From assembly GCF_002835465.1 (NCBI RefSeq), contig NZ_PIZM01000009.1, positions 152,481-216,480 of the forward strand: a stretch of 64,000 nucleotides of DNA. The letters run 5' to 3'. The position numbers and the translations under genes were made by a program. This DNA comes from Psychromonas sp. psych-6C06. GTDB lineage: Bacteria; Pseudomonadota; Gammaproteobacteria; Enterobacterales; Psychromonadaceae. The notes beneath the pieces were generated by a model. That model ran no database searches. It was given only the letters and a program-made list of their open reading frames with translations, and had not been told where the DNA came from. Position 1 is the first letter of the stretch; every line of letters begins with the position of its first letter. This document shows, piece after piece, positions 1 to 9,009 of this stretch.

Positions 1-457
1 TACGTTGAATGTTTGATTTTACTTTTTCACTCTGTTGCTCAGAGAGAGTGCCATTATAGGGAGTGGCCGGTGATATCTCTTTTCCAAACTTGCTAAAGAG
101 TTTTCCATTCTTGCTATTAATACCAGTCGTGGCTTTGCGATGCTCAGAGGGAGAAAAACCAAAATAAGCCTGAAAGGCTTTACTAAAATTGGCGGGTGAC
201 GAAAAACCACAGTTTTCACTGACCTGCGTAATGCTCGGTTGATGATAGCGGAGCAAGCAATGAAATGCTTTTTCAAGGCGCTTTCTACGAACAAACTGAT
301 TAAAGGGCTCGTTAGTAATGCTTTTGAAGATACGATGGAAATGAAATTCAGAAAGGTGTACCTGCTGAGCGACTTCACTCAGGCTCAACGATGCAGTGAT
401 GTTATCTAATACATAATTAATCGCATCATGTACGCGTTGTTGATCCCTATATAGCAT
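1..457 (-). CDS. AraC-family transcriptional regulator, N-terminal part (cut by window edge)
   Basis: An open frame runs on the minus strand from an ATG at 457-455 off the left edge, so about 152 residues are seen and the C-terminus is missing. The protein begins MLYRDQQRVHDAINYVLDN and carries the two helix-turn-helix units of the AraC/XylS family right at the N-terminus: ASLSLSEVAQQVHLSEFHFH, then QVSENCGFSSPANFSKAFQ followed by the usual FGFSPSEHR. An N-terminal HTH pair is the arrangement of Rob/SoxS-like regulators that continue into a GyrI-like effector-binding domain; that continuation is inferred, not seen. It is divergent from the secreted-protein gene at 671. Confidence 0.85.
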   Translation of the reverse strand, partial: MLYRDQQRVHDAINYVLDNITASLSLSEVAQQVHLSEFHFHRIFKSITNEPFNQFVRRKRLEKAFHCLLRYHQPSITQVSENCGFSSPANFSKAFQAYFGFSPSEHRKATTGINSKNGKLFSKFGKEISPATPYNGTLSEQQSEKVKSNIQR

Positions 458-670
458 TGATTACCATCCATAACTTATACAATCGAATCAGCGCTCGAGT
501 AATGAAACTGATTAAAAAATATAGAAATATGAATGTTTATTTAATTTTAATCAAGTAAATAACAAGTTGGGATGTTTTCTTCTTCATCTTCTATTAAAAT
601 CCGCACGCTTAATTAAAAATCATTATATCTCAATGGATTACGAACAATAATTGTTCAATAAGGAAATAAT

Positions 671-1372
671 ATGTTTAAAAAACTATCAATCGCAACTGTA
701 TTACTTGCCTCATCTTCAGTTTCTCAGGCACTGCCAGTAGAGATTTCATATAGCGGTGCATTCAATAGTGGCACTTTTTCTGAATGTAGTGGTTACGATC
801 TAGCTGGTTTCTGTATGGACTGGACTGATAGTGCGATACAGGACAGTGCTTTTTATGGTGTTTTAGATTTTGCTGTCGGCGATACGTTTTCAGGCACCAT
901 AGGTTACGACAGTAGTGTGGTTGCGGGTAATGATGATGGCGCTTTTGCTTCATGGGATCAAATTCCATTAGCATCGACGCTCACTATTGCAGGTGATGAA
1001 GCAACTACAACAGCAGGTTTACCGAACTTTGAATATAGCAGTGCTTTTGCCAATAACATGGATGGATTTGATGGATTCTCATTAAGTCAGTCTGGTTTTA
1101 TTGACGATTGGTGGGTAAGTATTGGCTTGGATATTTTTGATTATGACGGGATATTATTAAGTGATACAACTTTACCTGAGGATGTTGCCTTTCCTGAAAA
1201 TGGAGCAAGTACATTTAATATCGTCTTCATGAAGTCGTTATCAGATGATATATATCGTTTTACTGGGGACTTAGACTCATTAGTGAGCGTCAATGTCCCA
1301 GCCCCTGCGTCACTGGGCTTCTTCTCAATTGCATTAATCGGTTTCTCTTTGTATAGAAAGAAACGCGCTTAA
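671..1372 (+). CDS. secreted protein with PEP-CTERM-like C-terminal anchor
   Basis: This 233-residue protein has a Sec signal peptide (KKLSIATVLLASSSVSQA, residues 3-20) and an acidic, Gly/Ser/Asp-rich body with no family I recognise. The last 25 residues read VPAPASLG, then a hydrophobic stretch, then YRKKRA. This is the three-part layout (VPxP motif, transmembrane helix, basic tail) of PEP-CTERM sorting signals, which an exosortase processes during export of surface or exopolysaccharide-associated proteins. The motif is VPAPAS rather than the classic VPEPS. No exosortase gene lies in the window. The start has an AAGGAAATA ribosome site. A hairpin terminator at 1398-1421 follows the gene. 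Function unknown. Confidence 0.7.
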   Translation: MFKKLSIATVLLASSSVSQALPVEISYSGAFNSGTFSECSGYDLAGFCMDWTDSAIQDSAFYGVLDFAVGDTFSGTIGYDSSVVAGNDDGAFASWDQIPLASTLTIAGDEATTTAGLPNFEYSSAFANNMDGFDGFSLSQSGFIDDWWVSIGLDIFDYDGILLSDTTLPEDVAFPENGASTFNIVFMKSLSDDIYRFTGDLDSLVSVNVPAPASLGFFSIALIGFSLYRKKRA

Positions 1373-1397
1373 TATCAGACACATACATATTTATATT

Positions 1398-1425
1398 AAT
1401 GCCGATTTTGTGTTCGGCATTTTAA
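1398..1425 (+). terminator. rho-independent terminator after the PEP-CTERM-like gene
   Basis: An 8-bp perfect stem (AATGCCGA at 1398-1405, TCGGCATT at 1414-1421) with an 8-base loop is followed by a short T-rich run. It lies between two convergent genes and may also slow transcripts coming from the K+ channel gene. Confidence 0.7.
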
Positions 1426-1426
1426 A

Positions 1427-2140
1427 TTATGATTGCTCTTCCTTGCGCGTTTGTGAAAGTGCGGTTGCTATTAAGCCTGTCGGGACTGCGACAATACCTA
1501 ATCCGATAATTAACACAATGAATGTAAATAGCTTTCCACCAGCGGTAATAGGGTACATATCGCCATACCCTACGGTGGTAAGTGTGATTAACGCCCACCA
1601 TAAGCTATGGAAAACAGATTGAAATTGCTCGGGTTGAGCCGCATGTTCAAAGTAATAGATACCTACCGCCGCAAGATACAAAGTGATTAAGGCGACAAAA
1701 CCAAACAGTAGCATCTCCTCCTTTACTAAAATAAATGCACGTTGAAATCGTTGTAATGCTTTGCTGTATTTAAGTAACTTGAAGATGCGAAGCACTCTTA
1801 ATAAACGGAATAATCGTACCGTACGTAAATCGACTCCTGATGTTAAATAAAAGGGTAAAATAGCTAGAAGATCGATTAAACCGTAAAAACTAAATATATA
1901 TGAAGTTTTATTTTTAGATATATATAGGCGAAGTAAGTATTCACAAGTAAATAAAATAACAATAACAGTCTCGACCATGTGTAATATCAGGTATTGAGTA
2001 TCTGTTAGATTAGGGAGCGTCTCTAAAGAGAAACTAAACAGCGAAATAAGAATTAATATGTGGATAGTAAATGCAAATATTTTGCCCGCTCTGTGATCGC
2101 TATAATGAACAAGCTTATGTAACTTCGATTTAGAAATCAT
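1427..2140 (-). CDS. voltage-gated potassium channel (Kv type, six-helix)
   Basis: This is a six-helix K+ channel subunit. The selectivity filter TLTTVGYGDMYP is near the C-terminus between the last two membrane helices. The S4-like helix has repeated Arg/Lys at every third position (RTVRLFRLLRVLRIFKLLK). There is no cytoplasmic RCK domain, so it resembles small bacterial Kv channels of the KvAP/Kch core type. An ATG 30 bases further upstream (2170) would add ten residues, but the ATG at 2140 has a GAGG ribosome site eight bases before it, so I prefer MISKSKLHK (237 aa). Channels of this type set membrane potential in the inner membrane; the bacterial role is not settled. Confidence 0.88.
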   Translation of the reverse strand: MISKSKLHKLVHYSDHRAGKIFAFTIHILILISLFSFSLETLPNLTDTQYLILHMVETVIVILFTCEYLLRLYISKNKTSYIFSFYGLIDLLAILPFYLTSGVDLRTVRLFRLLRVLRIFKLLKYSKALQRFQRAFILVKEEMLLFGFVALITLYLAAVGIYYFEHAAQPEQFQSVFHSLWWALITLTTVGYGDMYPITAGGKLFTFIVLIIGLGIVAVPTGLIATALSQTRKEEQS

Positions 2141-2337
2141 GGTCGTAGCCTCGATGAAAACCATCATCAAAATAATAAATATTGATCCTAGCTTACCTCG
2201 GTAGTTTATAAAAACAGTAAAAAGTGAATTAATTTGACATTTATATAATGATTTTTATGAATAAGGCTTTTAATGGCATCTTATGTCATGTAGAGTTGTT
2301 TTTTGTTTGATGGTTATTTGATTGGTAAGGAGGCGAC

Positions 2338-2958
2338 ATGCTCGCATTTTTCAGCGCAGATTTTAATTTACTTTATTCATGCTCTCTCTTATTTGTCATC
2401 TGCATCGCATTGTTAGAAGGGGTTGGCTTATTAGTTGGTTTAAGTATTGCGAGTGCCTTAGATGATATTATTCCTATTGATTTAGATATCGATACCGAAC
2501 TTCCCTCTGGCGGTTTAAATGCACTGATTGGTTGGCTTTATCTACATCGTTTACCTTTTTTGGTCTGGTTATTGTTATTTTTGACTAGTTTCGGCATTGC
2601 CGGATTATCGATTAATTACCTCATCGCATTACCAAGTCTCATCAGTTTTCCTATTGTTTTGATTATTGCGCTCTTCAGTTGCCGTATATTAGGAAAAAAA
2701 ATCGCTATCATCATGCCTAAAAATGAAACATCCGCTATTTCATCACACTCGTTTGCAGGAAAAATCGCCACTATCACTATTGGTAAAGCACGCAAAGGTA
2801 GTGCTGCAGAAGCCGTATTACAGGATGAGTTTAATCAAAAACATTACCTGCTAGTAGAGCCAGAAGAGGCGAACCAAGAGTTTACGCAGGGGACTCAGGT
2901 GGTGCTCATTGAAAAACTATCACGTAGTTGGATTGCAATTGAATTCAAACCTCTTTGA
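2338..2958 (+). CDS. yqiJ: YqiJ-type inner membrane protein (NfeD/OB-fold tail)
   Basis: The 206-residue protein has about three membrane helices in the first 130 residues and a soluble C-terminal beta-rich OB-like domain (about 145-206, with GKIATITIGKARKGSAAEAV). This layout and length match E. coli YqiJ, which is encoded next to the flotillin-like YqiK; the same partner follows here after 61 bp. An AAGGAGG ribosome site sits just before the ATG. NfeD-like partners usually work with SPFH/flotillin proteins in membrane microdomains; an exact function is not known. Confidence 0.8.
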   Translation: MLAFFSADFNLLYSCSLLFVICIALLEGVGLLVGLSIASALDDIIPIDLDIDTELPSGGLNALIGWLYLHRLPFLVWLLLFLTSFGIAGLSINYLIALPSLISFPIVLIIALFSCRILGKKIAIIMPKNETSAISSHSFAGKIATITIGKARKGSAAEAVLQDEFNQKHYLLVEPEEANQEFTQGTQVVLIEKLSRSWIAIEFKPL

Positions 2959-3019
2959 GCACAATCTGTTTGACACTTTTGAACATACAAATTTTAAATT
3001 AACTTAGGGAAACAATGAA

Positions 3020-4801
3020 ATGGATTCAATTTTAGACCAAGACTTGCAGTTCATCTTAATCATGGCAGGGGTCGCTTTTGTTGCCTTTTTAACGATTGCG
3101 ATTATATTTGCCAAACTCTATACCCGCGCCACCAAAGAGATTGCCTTTGTAAGAACCGGCATGGGTGGGGAAAAAGTAGTAAAGGATGGCGGGGCTGTTG
3201 TTTTACCTGTTATTCACGAAACGATCCCTGTGAACATGAATACATTGCGTATTGAAGTGGAAAAAACGCAAAAAGACGCATTGATTACTAAAGATAGAAT
3301 GCGTGTTGATGTGAAATCTGACTTTTACCTGCGTGTTGCACCACACTCAGAAGGGATCTCCATGGCCGCGCAAACCTTAGGGACTCGCACCATGCGTGTT
3401 GAGGAGCTTAAGGTACTAATGGAATCAAAATTTGTTGATGTATTACGTGCCGTAGCTGCAGAGATGAGCATGATCGAGATGCATGAGCAACGTGCTGAAT
3501 TTGTACAAAAAGTGCAACAGAATGTCGCTAATGATCTCGAAAAAAATGGTCTGGAATTAGAGTCGGTATCATTAACCGGTTTTGACCAAACTGAGCTTAA
3601 ATATTTTAATGAAAACAATGCGTTCGATGCTGAAGGTCGTGCTCGCCTAACGCAAATTATTGAATTAAAGCGTAAAGAAACCAATGATATTGAACAAGAG
3701 AGTCGCATTTTAATTGAGCAACGAAACCTCGAAGCTGAAAAATTATCTCTGACCATTAAAAAAGAGACAGAAGAAGCACAACTAGTACAAGAGCAAGCGT
3801 TAGAGTTTAAACGCGTTGAACAGCAAGCTGCGATTGTCAAGCAACGAGAGCTTCGTTCGCAGGAAGAGCGCCAAGCTGAAATTGCCAAGCAACGTGCGGT
3901 TGAAGTTTCAGAAATTGAAAAATCACGCCATATCGAATCGCAAGAGATTGAAAAAGTTAAAACCTTAGAGCAAGCTAAAATACAACAGCAACGAGATATT
4001 GAAGTATCAGAGCAAGATAAACGCATTGCCATTGCTGAGAAATCGGAAGAAGAATCAGCTGCTCGCGCTAAAGCTGCCGATGTAGAAAAAGATAAAGTTG
4101 AAAAAGAGGAAGCCGTTGTTACCGCTAAAGAGATAGCGCAGGCAAACCGTAGTAAAGAGATTGAAGTTATCGATGCACGTAAAGAGGCAGAGCGTGAAGC
4201 GGTCAGTATTACGGTACAAGCAGAAGCGGATAAACAAGCTGCTGAAGATAAAGCTTCTGCGGTATTAATTGAAGCTAAAGCCAATGCAGATGCGAAAAAA
4301 CTTAAAGCAGAAGCGGATGAAAAAGTTTACGCAGTTGAAGCGGAAGGTAAGCGTGTTTTATATGAAGCAGAAAATAGCTTGCGTGATGAGCAGATTGAAC
4401 TGCAAAAATCATTGGCTATCTTAAACGTGTTACCTGAAGTCGTTGCGAACTCTGTGAAACCATTAGAAAACATTGAAGGTATTAAAATATTGCAGGGTTA
4501 CGGTTCAGGCTCAGCTGGAGCAACAGTGAGCACAGGTAGCAATACCAATGCTGGTTTAGCGGAGCAAATTACAGGCGCTGCGTTAAATTATAGAGCACAG
4601 GCTCCGATGGTTGATGCGATGGTCAGAGAGTTGGGTTTAGTAAATGCTGAAGAGGGGACATTACAAGACCTGTTAACCGGTAATCATAGCTTAGTGACAG
4701 ATGCCTTAGATATTAAAGATACAGTTACAACTCCTGTTAATAGCTCTGTTAATGGCGCTGTTAATGGCAGCCATACAGAGGCAACTGAACAAAGCGTTTA
4801 A
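3020..4801 (+). CDS. yqiK: flotillin-like SPFH protein YqiK
   Basis: This 593-residue protein begins with one membrane helix (about 12-32). An SPFH/band-7 domain follows to about residue 200 (FVRTGMGGEKVVKDGGAVVLPVIHE at its start). A very long Glu/Lys/Ala-rich coiled coil covers about 210-460, and the tail is Gly/Ser/Thr-rich. This is the architecture of bacterial flotillins, which oligomerise on the inner membrane and organise lipid domains. An upstream ATG at 3015 is in another frame and quickly stops, so the start is 3020 (AGGGA nine bases before). It is cotranscribed with yqiJ and closed by the terminator at 4824. A long opposite-strand open frame inside it is a by-product of the EAK-rich codons. 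Confidence 0.9.
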   Translation: MDSILDQDLQFILIMAGVAFVAFLTIAIIFAKLYTRATKEIAFVRTGMGGEKVVKDGGAVVLPVIHETIPVNMNTLRIEVEKTQKDALITKDRMRVDVKSDFYLRVAPHSEGISMAAQTLGTRTMRVEELKVLMESKFVDVLRAVAAEMSMIEMHEQRAEFVQKVQQNVANDLEKNGLELESVSLTGFDQTELKYFNENNAFDAEGRARLTQIIELKRKETNDIEQESRILIEQRNLEAEKLSLTIKKETEEAQLVQEQALEFKRVEQQAAIVKQRELRSQEERQAEIAKQRAVEVSEIEKSRHIESQEIEKVKTLEQAKIQQQRDIEVSEQDKRIAIAEKSEEESAARAKAADVEKDKVEKEEAVVTAKEIAQANRSKEIEVIDARKEAEREAVSITVQAEADKQAAEDKASAVLIEAKANADAKKLKAEADEKVYAVEAEGKRVLYEAENSLRDEQIELQKSLAILNVLPEVVANSVKPLENIEGIKILQGYGSGSAGATVSTGSNTNAGLAEQITGAALNYRAQAPMVDAMVRELGLVNAEEGTLQDLLTGNHSLVTDALDIKDTVTTPVNSSVNGAVNGSHTEATEQSV

Positions 4802-4823
4802 TAATAAAATAGATGAATAGATT

Positions 4824-4852
4824 AAATCGGCTTCTTAGTGAACCGATTTTTT
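4824..4852 (+). terminator. terminator of yqiJ-yqiK
   Basis: A 7-bp stem AAATCGG / CCGATTT (4824-4830 with 4843-4849) is followed by six T residues. It ends the yqiJK transcript 23 bp after the stop codon. Confidence 0.75.
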
Positions 4853-4966
4853 ATTTATCGCCAGTGTTTGCAGTGAAAATATAATGCTTGAGTTGGGTAA
4901 AGTGTTTTGCAAACAAAGGAACAACGATCACAACTTGCTAACAAATAATCACCACGGAAGGTAATT

Positions 4967-6040
4967 ATGAAACAAAGAATACAACATATCGAAATCGCGA
5001 AAGGCATTGCGATTATTGCTGTGGTACTCGGTCATAGTTGGATCACCCTGCACAATAAAGGCGAGTTATTTAATGTCCTTTTCTCAGTGCACATGCCACT
5101 TTTCTTTTTAGTATCAGGGGTTTTTCTTCATAATAGAGGCAGTTTCAAAGCCTTTTTTATTAATAAATTTGATCGCATTATGAAACCCTATTTTATCACT
5201 TTGTGCCTCGTTGCCCTTTATACATGGTGGTTTAAAGGGGCTTCTTTAGGGAATATGCTTATTGGGATATTTTTTGCCAGTGGCGATTCGATAGGTGCGA
5301 CGGGTCTTTGGTACTGGATTGCGCTATGGTTTTTACCTGCGCTATTTATTGTCTCATTACTCTCTTTTTTGATTAACCGCTATATCAAGTTAGAAGATAG
5401 CTCAGCATTGACTAAAATCACTTTTTTACTGCTGTTGGGTTTTTTTGCCAGTCATGATTTGAACGCCTTCTGGAATATCAAGGCCTCACTATTTTCTGAG
5501 CCGATTATTGTTTATGGGCGACATTTTAATATGCCTGGTTTGCCTTGGTGTATCGATTTAGCACTTATATCGAGTGTATTTTATCTTGCTGGGTATTGGT
5601 TTAGAGATCTCTTTTTGTCTCGCCAATTTAAGTTGATAGCCACAATGGGGGCACTGGCAATTTTTATCGCCTTTCATCTGTTATGGAATCATACCGTAGA
5701 TCTAAATTTAAGATTTTATGGCAGTTTTTTACCAACCACAATACAAGCCTTTAGTGGTATCTATGTGGTTATTCAGTTAAGTCTATTAATTGAACGCATT
5801 ACTCCATTGAGCAAGCTGTTAAATATAATTGGCCAAAATTCGTTATACATTTTACTGTTCCATTCAGTCATTCTTAACACATTGCAAAATGAATTAAATT
5901 GGCAACCCTTAGTCGAGTCTATTTTCGCCGTCATCATTGCGATCATCGTGCCTGTCATTATCGCAGTGGCGATCAAAAACACGATTTACTTAAAATATTG
6001 TTATTTACCATTTCCGAAAAGAAATAAGCCGGCTATTTAA
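4967..6040 (+). CDS. acyltransferase-3 family membrane protein (fucose 4-O-acetylase-like)
   Basis: The 357-residue polytopic protein starts with the hallmark of the OatA/WecH/NodX acyltransferase-3 superfamily, HIEIAKGIAIIAVVLGHSW, in which the His is thought to act in acyl transfer. About ten hydrophobic helices follow (for example residues 43-58, 74-90, 110-130). The IAKGIAI form is typical of COG3594 fucose 4-O-acetylase-like proteins. Such enzymes move acetyl groups across the inner membrane onto sugars or polymers; the substrate here cannot be told. There are no polysaccharide genes nearby. The start has GGAAGG seven bases upstream. Confidence 0.85.
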   Translation: MKQRIQHIEIAKGIAIIAVVLGHSWITLHNKGELFNVLFSVHMPLFFLVSGVFLHNRGSFKAFFINKFDRIMKPYFITLCLVALYTWWFKGASLGNMLIGIFFASGDSIGATGLWYWIALWFLPALFIVSLLSFLINRYIKLEDSSALTKITFLLLLGFFASHDLNAFWNIKASLFSEPIIVYGRHFNMPGLPWCIDLALISSVFYLAGYWFRDLFLSRQFKLIATMGALAIFIAFHLLWNHTVDLNLRFYGSFLPTTIQAFSGIYVVIQLSLLIERITPLSKLLNIIGQNSLYILLFHSVILNTLQNELNWQPLVESIFAVIIAIIVPVIIAVAIKNTIYLKYCYLPFPKRNKPAI

Positions 6041-6073
6041 TAGGGCTTTTGAAATCAAGCGTATATTAATAGA

Positions 6074-6097
6074 TATGCTGTTACTGATAACAGCATA
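6074..6097. terminator. perfect 10-bp hairpin after the acyltransferase gene
   Basis: TATGCTGTTA (6074-6083), loop CTGA, TAACAGCATA (6088-6097). The stem is perfect but has no T-run on either side, so it may be a weak terminator or an mRNA-stability hairpin. Confidence 0.5.
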
Positions 6098-6210
6098 ATG
6101 CAGAGCTAAATCTGGCGAGGAAATTCAACCTTAATAACAGAGTGCAGTGTATCTATGGGTAGTCTACAATGCAGACTTTATGCATCTTTTGCTATTAGAT
6201 AAGGGGACTC

Positions 6211-6831
6211 ATGGAAAGCTCATTACTGTTATTGTTTCTTGTTACCTTCTTTGCTGTATCGGTAACCCCCGGCTTATGCATGACCCTTTCATTAACACTG
6301 GGTATGACGATTGGTATTAAACGTAGTTTGTGGATGATCGTCGGTGAGCTAATCGGTGTTGGCTTAGTTGCCCTCGCCGCACTTCTGGGGGTAGCAACAC
6401 TATTGCTAACCTATCCGAGTCTGTTTGTTGCATTAAAATATGGTGGTGGTGCTTATCTTTGTTATCTTGGTGTTCAGATGTGGCGTAGCAAAGGTAAAAT
6501 GGCAATTGATTTAGGTAATGAGACACAACAAAATGTCTCTGCGTTAAGCTTGGCAGTACAAGGTTTTGTGACTGCGATTGCTAACCCTAAGGGATGGGTT
6601 TTTATGATCTCTTTATTGCCTCCTTTCATTAATACTCAACAACCATTATTACCTCAGGCCAGCGTGTTAATTGCCATCATTCTCGTTTTAGAACTGATCT
6701 GTTTGTTGCTCTATGCCAGTGGCGGGCGCGCGTTACGTCGGTTACTTGAGAAAAAAAATAACGTACAACTGATGAATCGTATAGCAGGAACGATGATGCT
6801 TGGTGTCGCGTTATGGTTAGTGGTGGGGTAG
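6211..6831 (+). CDS. LysE/RhtB family amino-acid exporter
   Basis: This 206-residue protein has about six membrane helices and the family hallmark near the N-terminus, FFAVSVTPGLCMTLSLTLGMTIG (residues 14-36), followed by the conserved KYGGGAYLCYLGVQMWRS near residue 75-92. RhtB/LysE proteins export amino acids such as homoserine, threonine or leucine through the inner membrane. The substrate is not predictable. It is a single gene with AAGGGGA before the ATG, convergent with miaE across a hairpin at 6875-6899. Confidence 0.88.
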   Translation: MESSLLLLFLVTFFAVSVTPGLCMTLSLTLGMTIGIKRSLWMIVGELIGVGLVALAALLGVATLLLTYPSLFVALKYGGGAYLCYLGVQMWRSKGKMAIDLGNETQQNVSALSLAVQGFVTAIANPKGWVFMISLLPPFINTQQPLLPQASVLIAIILVLELICLLLYASGGRALRRLLEKKNNVQLMNRIAGTMMLGVALWLVVG

Positions 6832-6874
6832 TCGCGCAGCTTAAATTACTGTTTGATTTGTTGCAGGTTGGCTA

Positions 6875-6899
6875 AAGGGAATGACGCCAACATTCCCTT
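6875..6899. terminator. bidirectional hairpin between lysE-like gene and miaE
   Basis: AAGGGAATG (6875-6883) pairs perfectly with CATTCCCTT (6891-6899) across a 7-base loop. It lies between the ends of two convergent genes, where a shared terminator is expected. T-runs are short. Confidence 0.6.
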
Positions 6900-6902
6900 G
6901 AA

Positions 6903-7676
6903 TTAAAGCATCTTTGGCACACCGCTATGAAATTTAAAATCTTCATCTTCGCTAAGAATAAGTTGTGCTTCTGCTTGTCCAAAAAAGGTAATCCGCTCAC
7001 TAATATCTTTGTTACTTTTACCATTGTTAGCCACTTGCTCTGCTAATGTCAGGTAATCCTGATAATGTCGAGCTTCAGAGCGCAATAACGACAGGTAAAA
7101 CTTATTCAGTTGCTGGTCAAGAAAGGGTGCTATTTTTGCAAAGCGTTCACAGGAGCGTGCTTCGATATAGGCACCACAAATTAACTTATCGATGAGTGTA
7201 TTCGGCTCAAATGTGCTGACATGTGATAACAACGCTTTGGCATAACGGCTAGAGTCGATAAAACCAAATTGAATCTCGCGCTGTTCAATGATTTCAACGA
7301 CTTGATAAAAATGGTGCAGCTCTTCTTTAATCAATAACACCATCTTATCAACTAACTCTTGAGCATAGGGGCTACCTTGCTTGATCTCGATATTTTTAGA
7401 TAAGCCATTGGCGTTTGCAAGGCTTTGTAAGTTGCCTTGTTTACGAAAAACATAGTCTTTATAGGGCTGCAACCAATCCATCAATGCTTTGCCAGTTTCT
7501 TTATCAACTGCGTAACGACGAATTAGTAGCATGGCCGTTTGAGCAGCTTTTAACTCGCAAATCATATGATCCACAAGTAGCGCGTTTAGGTTTTCTGGCT
7601 GCTTCGCTTTTTGCACCCAAGCATCGGGTGTTTCGCAGTGTAAAAATTGCTGAATGGGGGCAAGTAACGTTTGCAC
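6903..7676 (-). CDS. miaE: tRNA-(ms2io6A37) hydroxylase MiaE
   Basis: This 257-residue non-haem di-iron monooxygenase hydroxylates the isopentenyl side chain of ms2i6A at position 37 of tRNAs that read U-starting codons. The ferritin-like four-helix ligands are visible: ICELKAAQTA, EELHHFYQVVE (ExxH), YIEARSCERF and SEARHYQDYL (ExxH). The length matches Salmonella MiaE. The start is a GTG at 7676-7674, with AAGAG six bases upstream; an ATG a few bases before it is in another frame. Confidence 0.92.
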   Translation of the reverse strand: MQTLLAPIQQFLHCETPDAWVQKAKQPENLNALLVDHMICELKAAQTAMLLIRRYAVDKETGKALMDWLQPYKDYVFRKQGNLQSLANANGLSKNIEIKQGSPYAQELVDKMVLLIKEELHHFYQVVEIIEQREIQFGFIDSSRYAKALLSHVSTFEPNTLIDKLICGAYIEARSCERFAKIAPFLDQQLNKFYLSLLRSEARHYQDYLTLAEQVANNGKSNKDISERITFFGQAEAQLILSEDEDFKFHSGVPKML

Positions 7677-7757
7677 AATAGGCTCTTCATCGTCGAATTT
7701 GGGTCGTTATTATAACAACTTCATGGGCATAAGGGGTAAGCAAATTGGCAATTTAAG

Positions 7758-8618
7758 CTATAACCAATCTGTTAAGGAAATACCTAAGCCAATGGTATTA
7801 GTATAATGGTCATACTCAATCATGCTATTTCCGTAACCACTAAACACTTTGAAATAGCCTCTTACTCTATCGTGAATTGGAAAGCTCCACGCTGCTTCTA
7901 CCGCGCCTTTACTAAAACCACTTTCAAGATTATTTCTGCTCATCAAGGAAAAAGTATTTTGATTGTATTTATAAATGAGTCGTATTTTACCATGGCCATA
8001 ATAGTCAGTTAAATCAGGGTTATTATCTGAACTCGCTGCTTCTGAAAAACGATACCAAGGATTAATGGAAACTGCTAAGTTATTATTTTCAATTATAAAG
8101 TAGCTGTTAAGTCGGTTCCAGCTTCGTGAAAGGGGTTCACTACGTCCATTTGATTGATGAGTAAAACCAATGGAAGCCATTTTGAATGTCCAGCCAAGCC
8201 CTAATGATGCATCTTGCTGCCAAGTAGCAAAAATTTCTGGTTCATAATTTGTTTCTCGAAATGGTGAGGACTTTTCAGTGTTATAGGCTTGCCAGATTGA
8301 GAGTTGTGTATAAGCAAAATTTAGCGAGAGTGGTAAATCTGCAATGTTAGTCCAAACGGGAATTTTGAAGCTAATTTGAAACTGCATCTCGATAGGCTCA
8401 AACTCATTTTCTCCATCAGCGCCGAGGGGGTAACTACTGTTACTACTTATTTTATCATTAAAAACAAAAGGTAGTATGTAGGTGGGCTGATAAGGAATAA
8501 TTGCAAACTTGTTATCTTTTATCGCTTTTTCCTTTTTTAGGCGTTGATCAATGACGCTCTCTGCAGCAAAAGTTGTAAAACTCATCATAAAAACAGCCAG
8601 AGATAGTAGTAAACGCAT
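7758..8618 (-). CDS. pldA: outer membrane phospholipase A1 (OMPLA)
   Basis: This 286-residue protein has a signal peptide (MRLLLSLAVFMMSFTTFAA) and a 12-strand beta-barrel character. The catalytic motif FTHQSNGRSEPLSRSWNRL contains the His and Ser (HxS) of E. coli PldA and the downstream Asn. The enzyme hydrolyses phospholipids that flip into the outer leaflet of the outer membrane and is activated by Ca2+-dependent dimerisation. The first 18 codons and 21 upstream bases are repeated almost exactly at 10347-10422, so the gene keeps only 21 bp of its presumed original upstream region (see findings). A ribosome site AAGGAAC precedes the ATG. Confidence 0.92.
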   Translation of the reverse strand: MRLLLSLAVFMMSFTTFAAESVIDQRLKKEKAIKDNKFAIIPYQPTYILPFVFNDKISSNSSYPLGADGENEFEPIEMQFQISFKIPVWTNIADLPLSLNFAYTQLSIWQAYNTEKSSPFRETNYEPEIFATWQQDASLGLGWTFKMASIGFTHQSNGRSEPLSRSWNRLNSYFIIENNNLAVSINPWYRFSEAASSDNNPDLTDYYGHGKIRLIYKYNQNTFSLMSRNNLESGFSKGAVEAAWSFPIHDRVRGYFKVFSGYGNSMIEYDHYTNTIGLGISLTDWL

Positions 8619-8639
8619 TTATAGTTCCTTTATAAACAG
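8564..8639. repeat. 76-bp direct repeat, copy 1 (5' end of pldA)
   Basis: The sequence here covers the start codon, the signal-peptide codons and 21 bp upstream of pldA. It matches 10347-10422 base for base except one T/C change. The two copies lie in the same orientation 1783 bp apart and bracket the unrecognised gene at 9010-9999. Confidence 0.95.
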
Positions 8640-9009
8640 CTTAGATTGCAAATAGCAGGTGCATAACTTGGATCACTAGAAAAGAGCACAGTTGAATATA
8701 TGTTAATCGCCTTTTATTCGACAAAAGACGCAGCAATCAAAACCTATAAATAACTGACTTATCAACTAAGATGCCAGATTTACGCCTTAAAGAACATAGG
8801 CATGAAGCAAAATACAATCGCAAAGCAATTAAAAGTTAGCCAGTTGGCTATGAGAAGCGAGCTTTCTCTGGATATAGGCAAATGAGGTTGCCACACCAAG
8901 TAGACTGATTGCTTTAAGAGAGTTAAAAATTTAAACGGTGAAGATCAGTGTATCTAGCAAGAAACTGTCAGCCCGAGTTAAGGCTGACAGCTTTATGACT
9001 GTTTTATTA
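8640..9009. other. gene-less stretch inside the bracketed insert
   Basis: About 370 bp with no convincing open frame on either strand. It contains the hairpin at 8965-8990, next to the end of the 329-aa gene. It may be debris carried in with that gene. No recognisable transposase fragment was found by eye. Confidence 0.5.
8965..8990 (-). terminator. hairpin after the 329-aa gene
   Basis: CTGTCAGCC (8965-8973) and GGCTGACAG (8982-8990) form a perfect 9-bp stem with an 8-base loop, followed on the minus strand by TTTCT. It lies 20 bp beyond the stop of the 329-aa gene and probably ends its transcript. Confidence 0.65.

Noticed and set aside
19..378. 119-codon minus-strand frame at the left edge
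   Set aside because: It is out of frame with the AraC-type HTH protein encoded on the same strand (1-457), whose motifs are unmistakable.
3325..4284. Long opposite-strand open frame (319 codons) inside yqiK
   Set aside because: It is Ser/Cys/Ala/Arg-rich, mirrors the Glu/Lys/Ala coiled-coil codons of yqiK and has no family resemblance or ribosome site; a codon-bias artefact.
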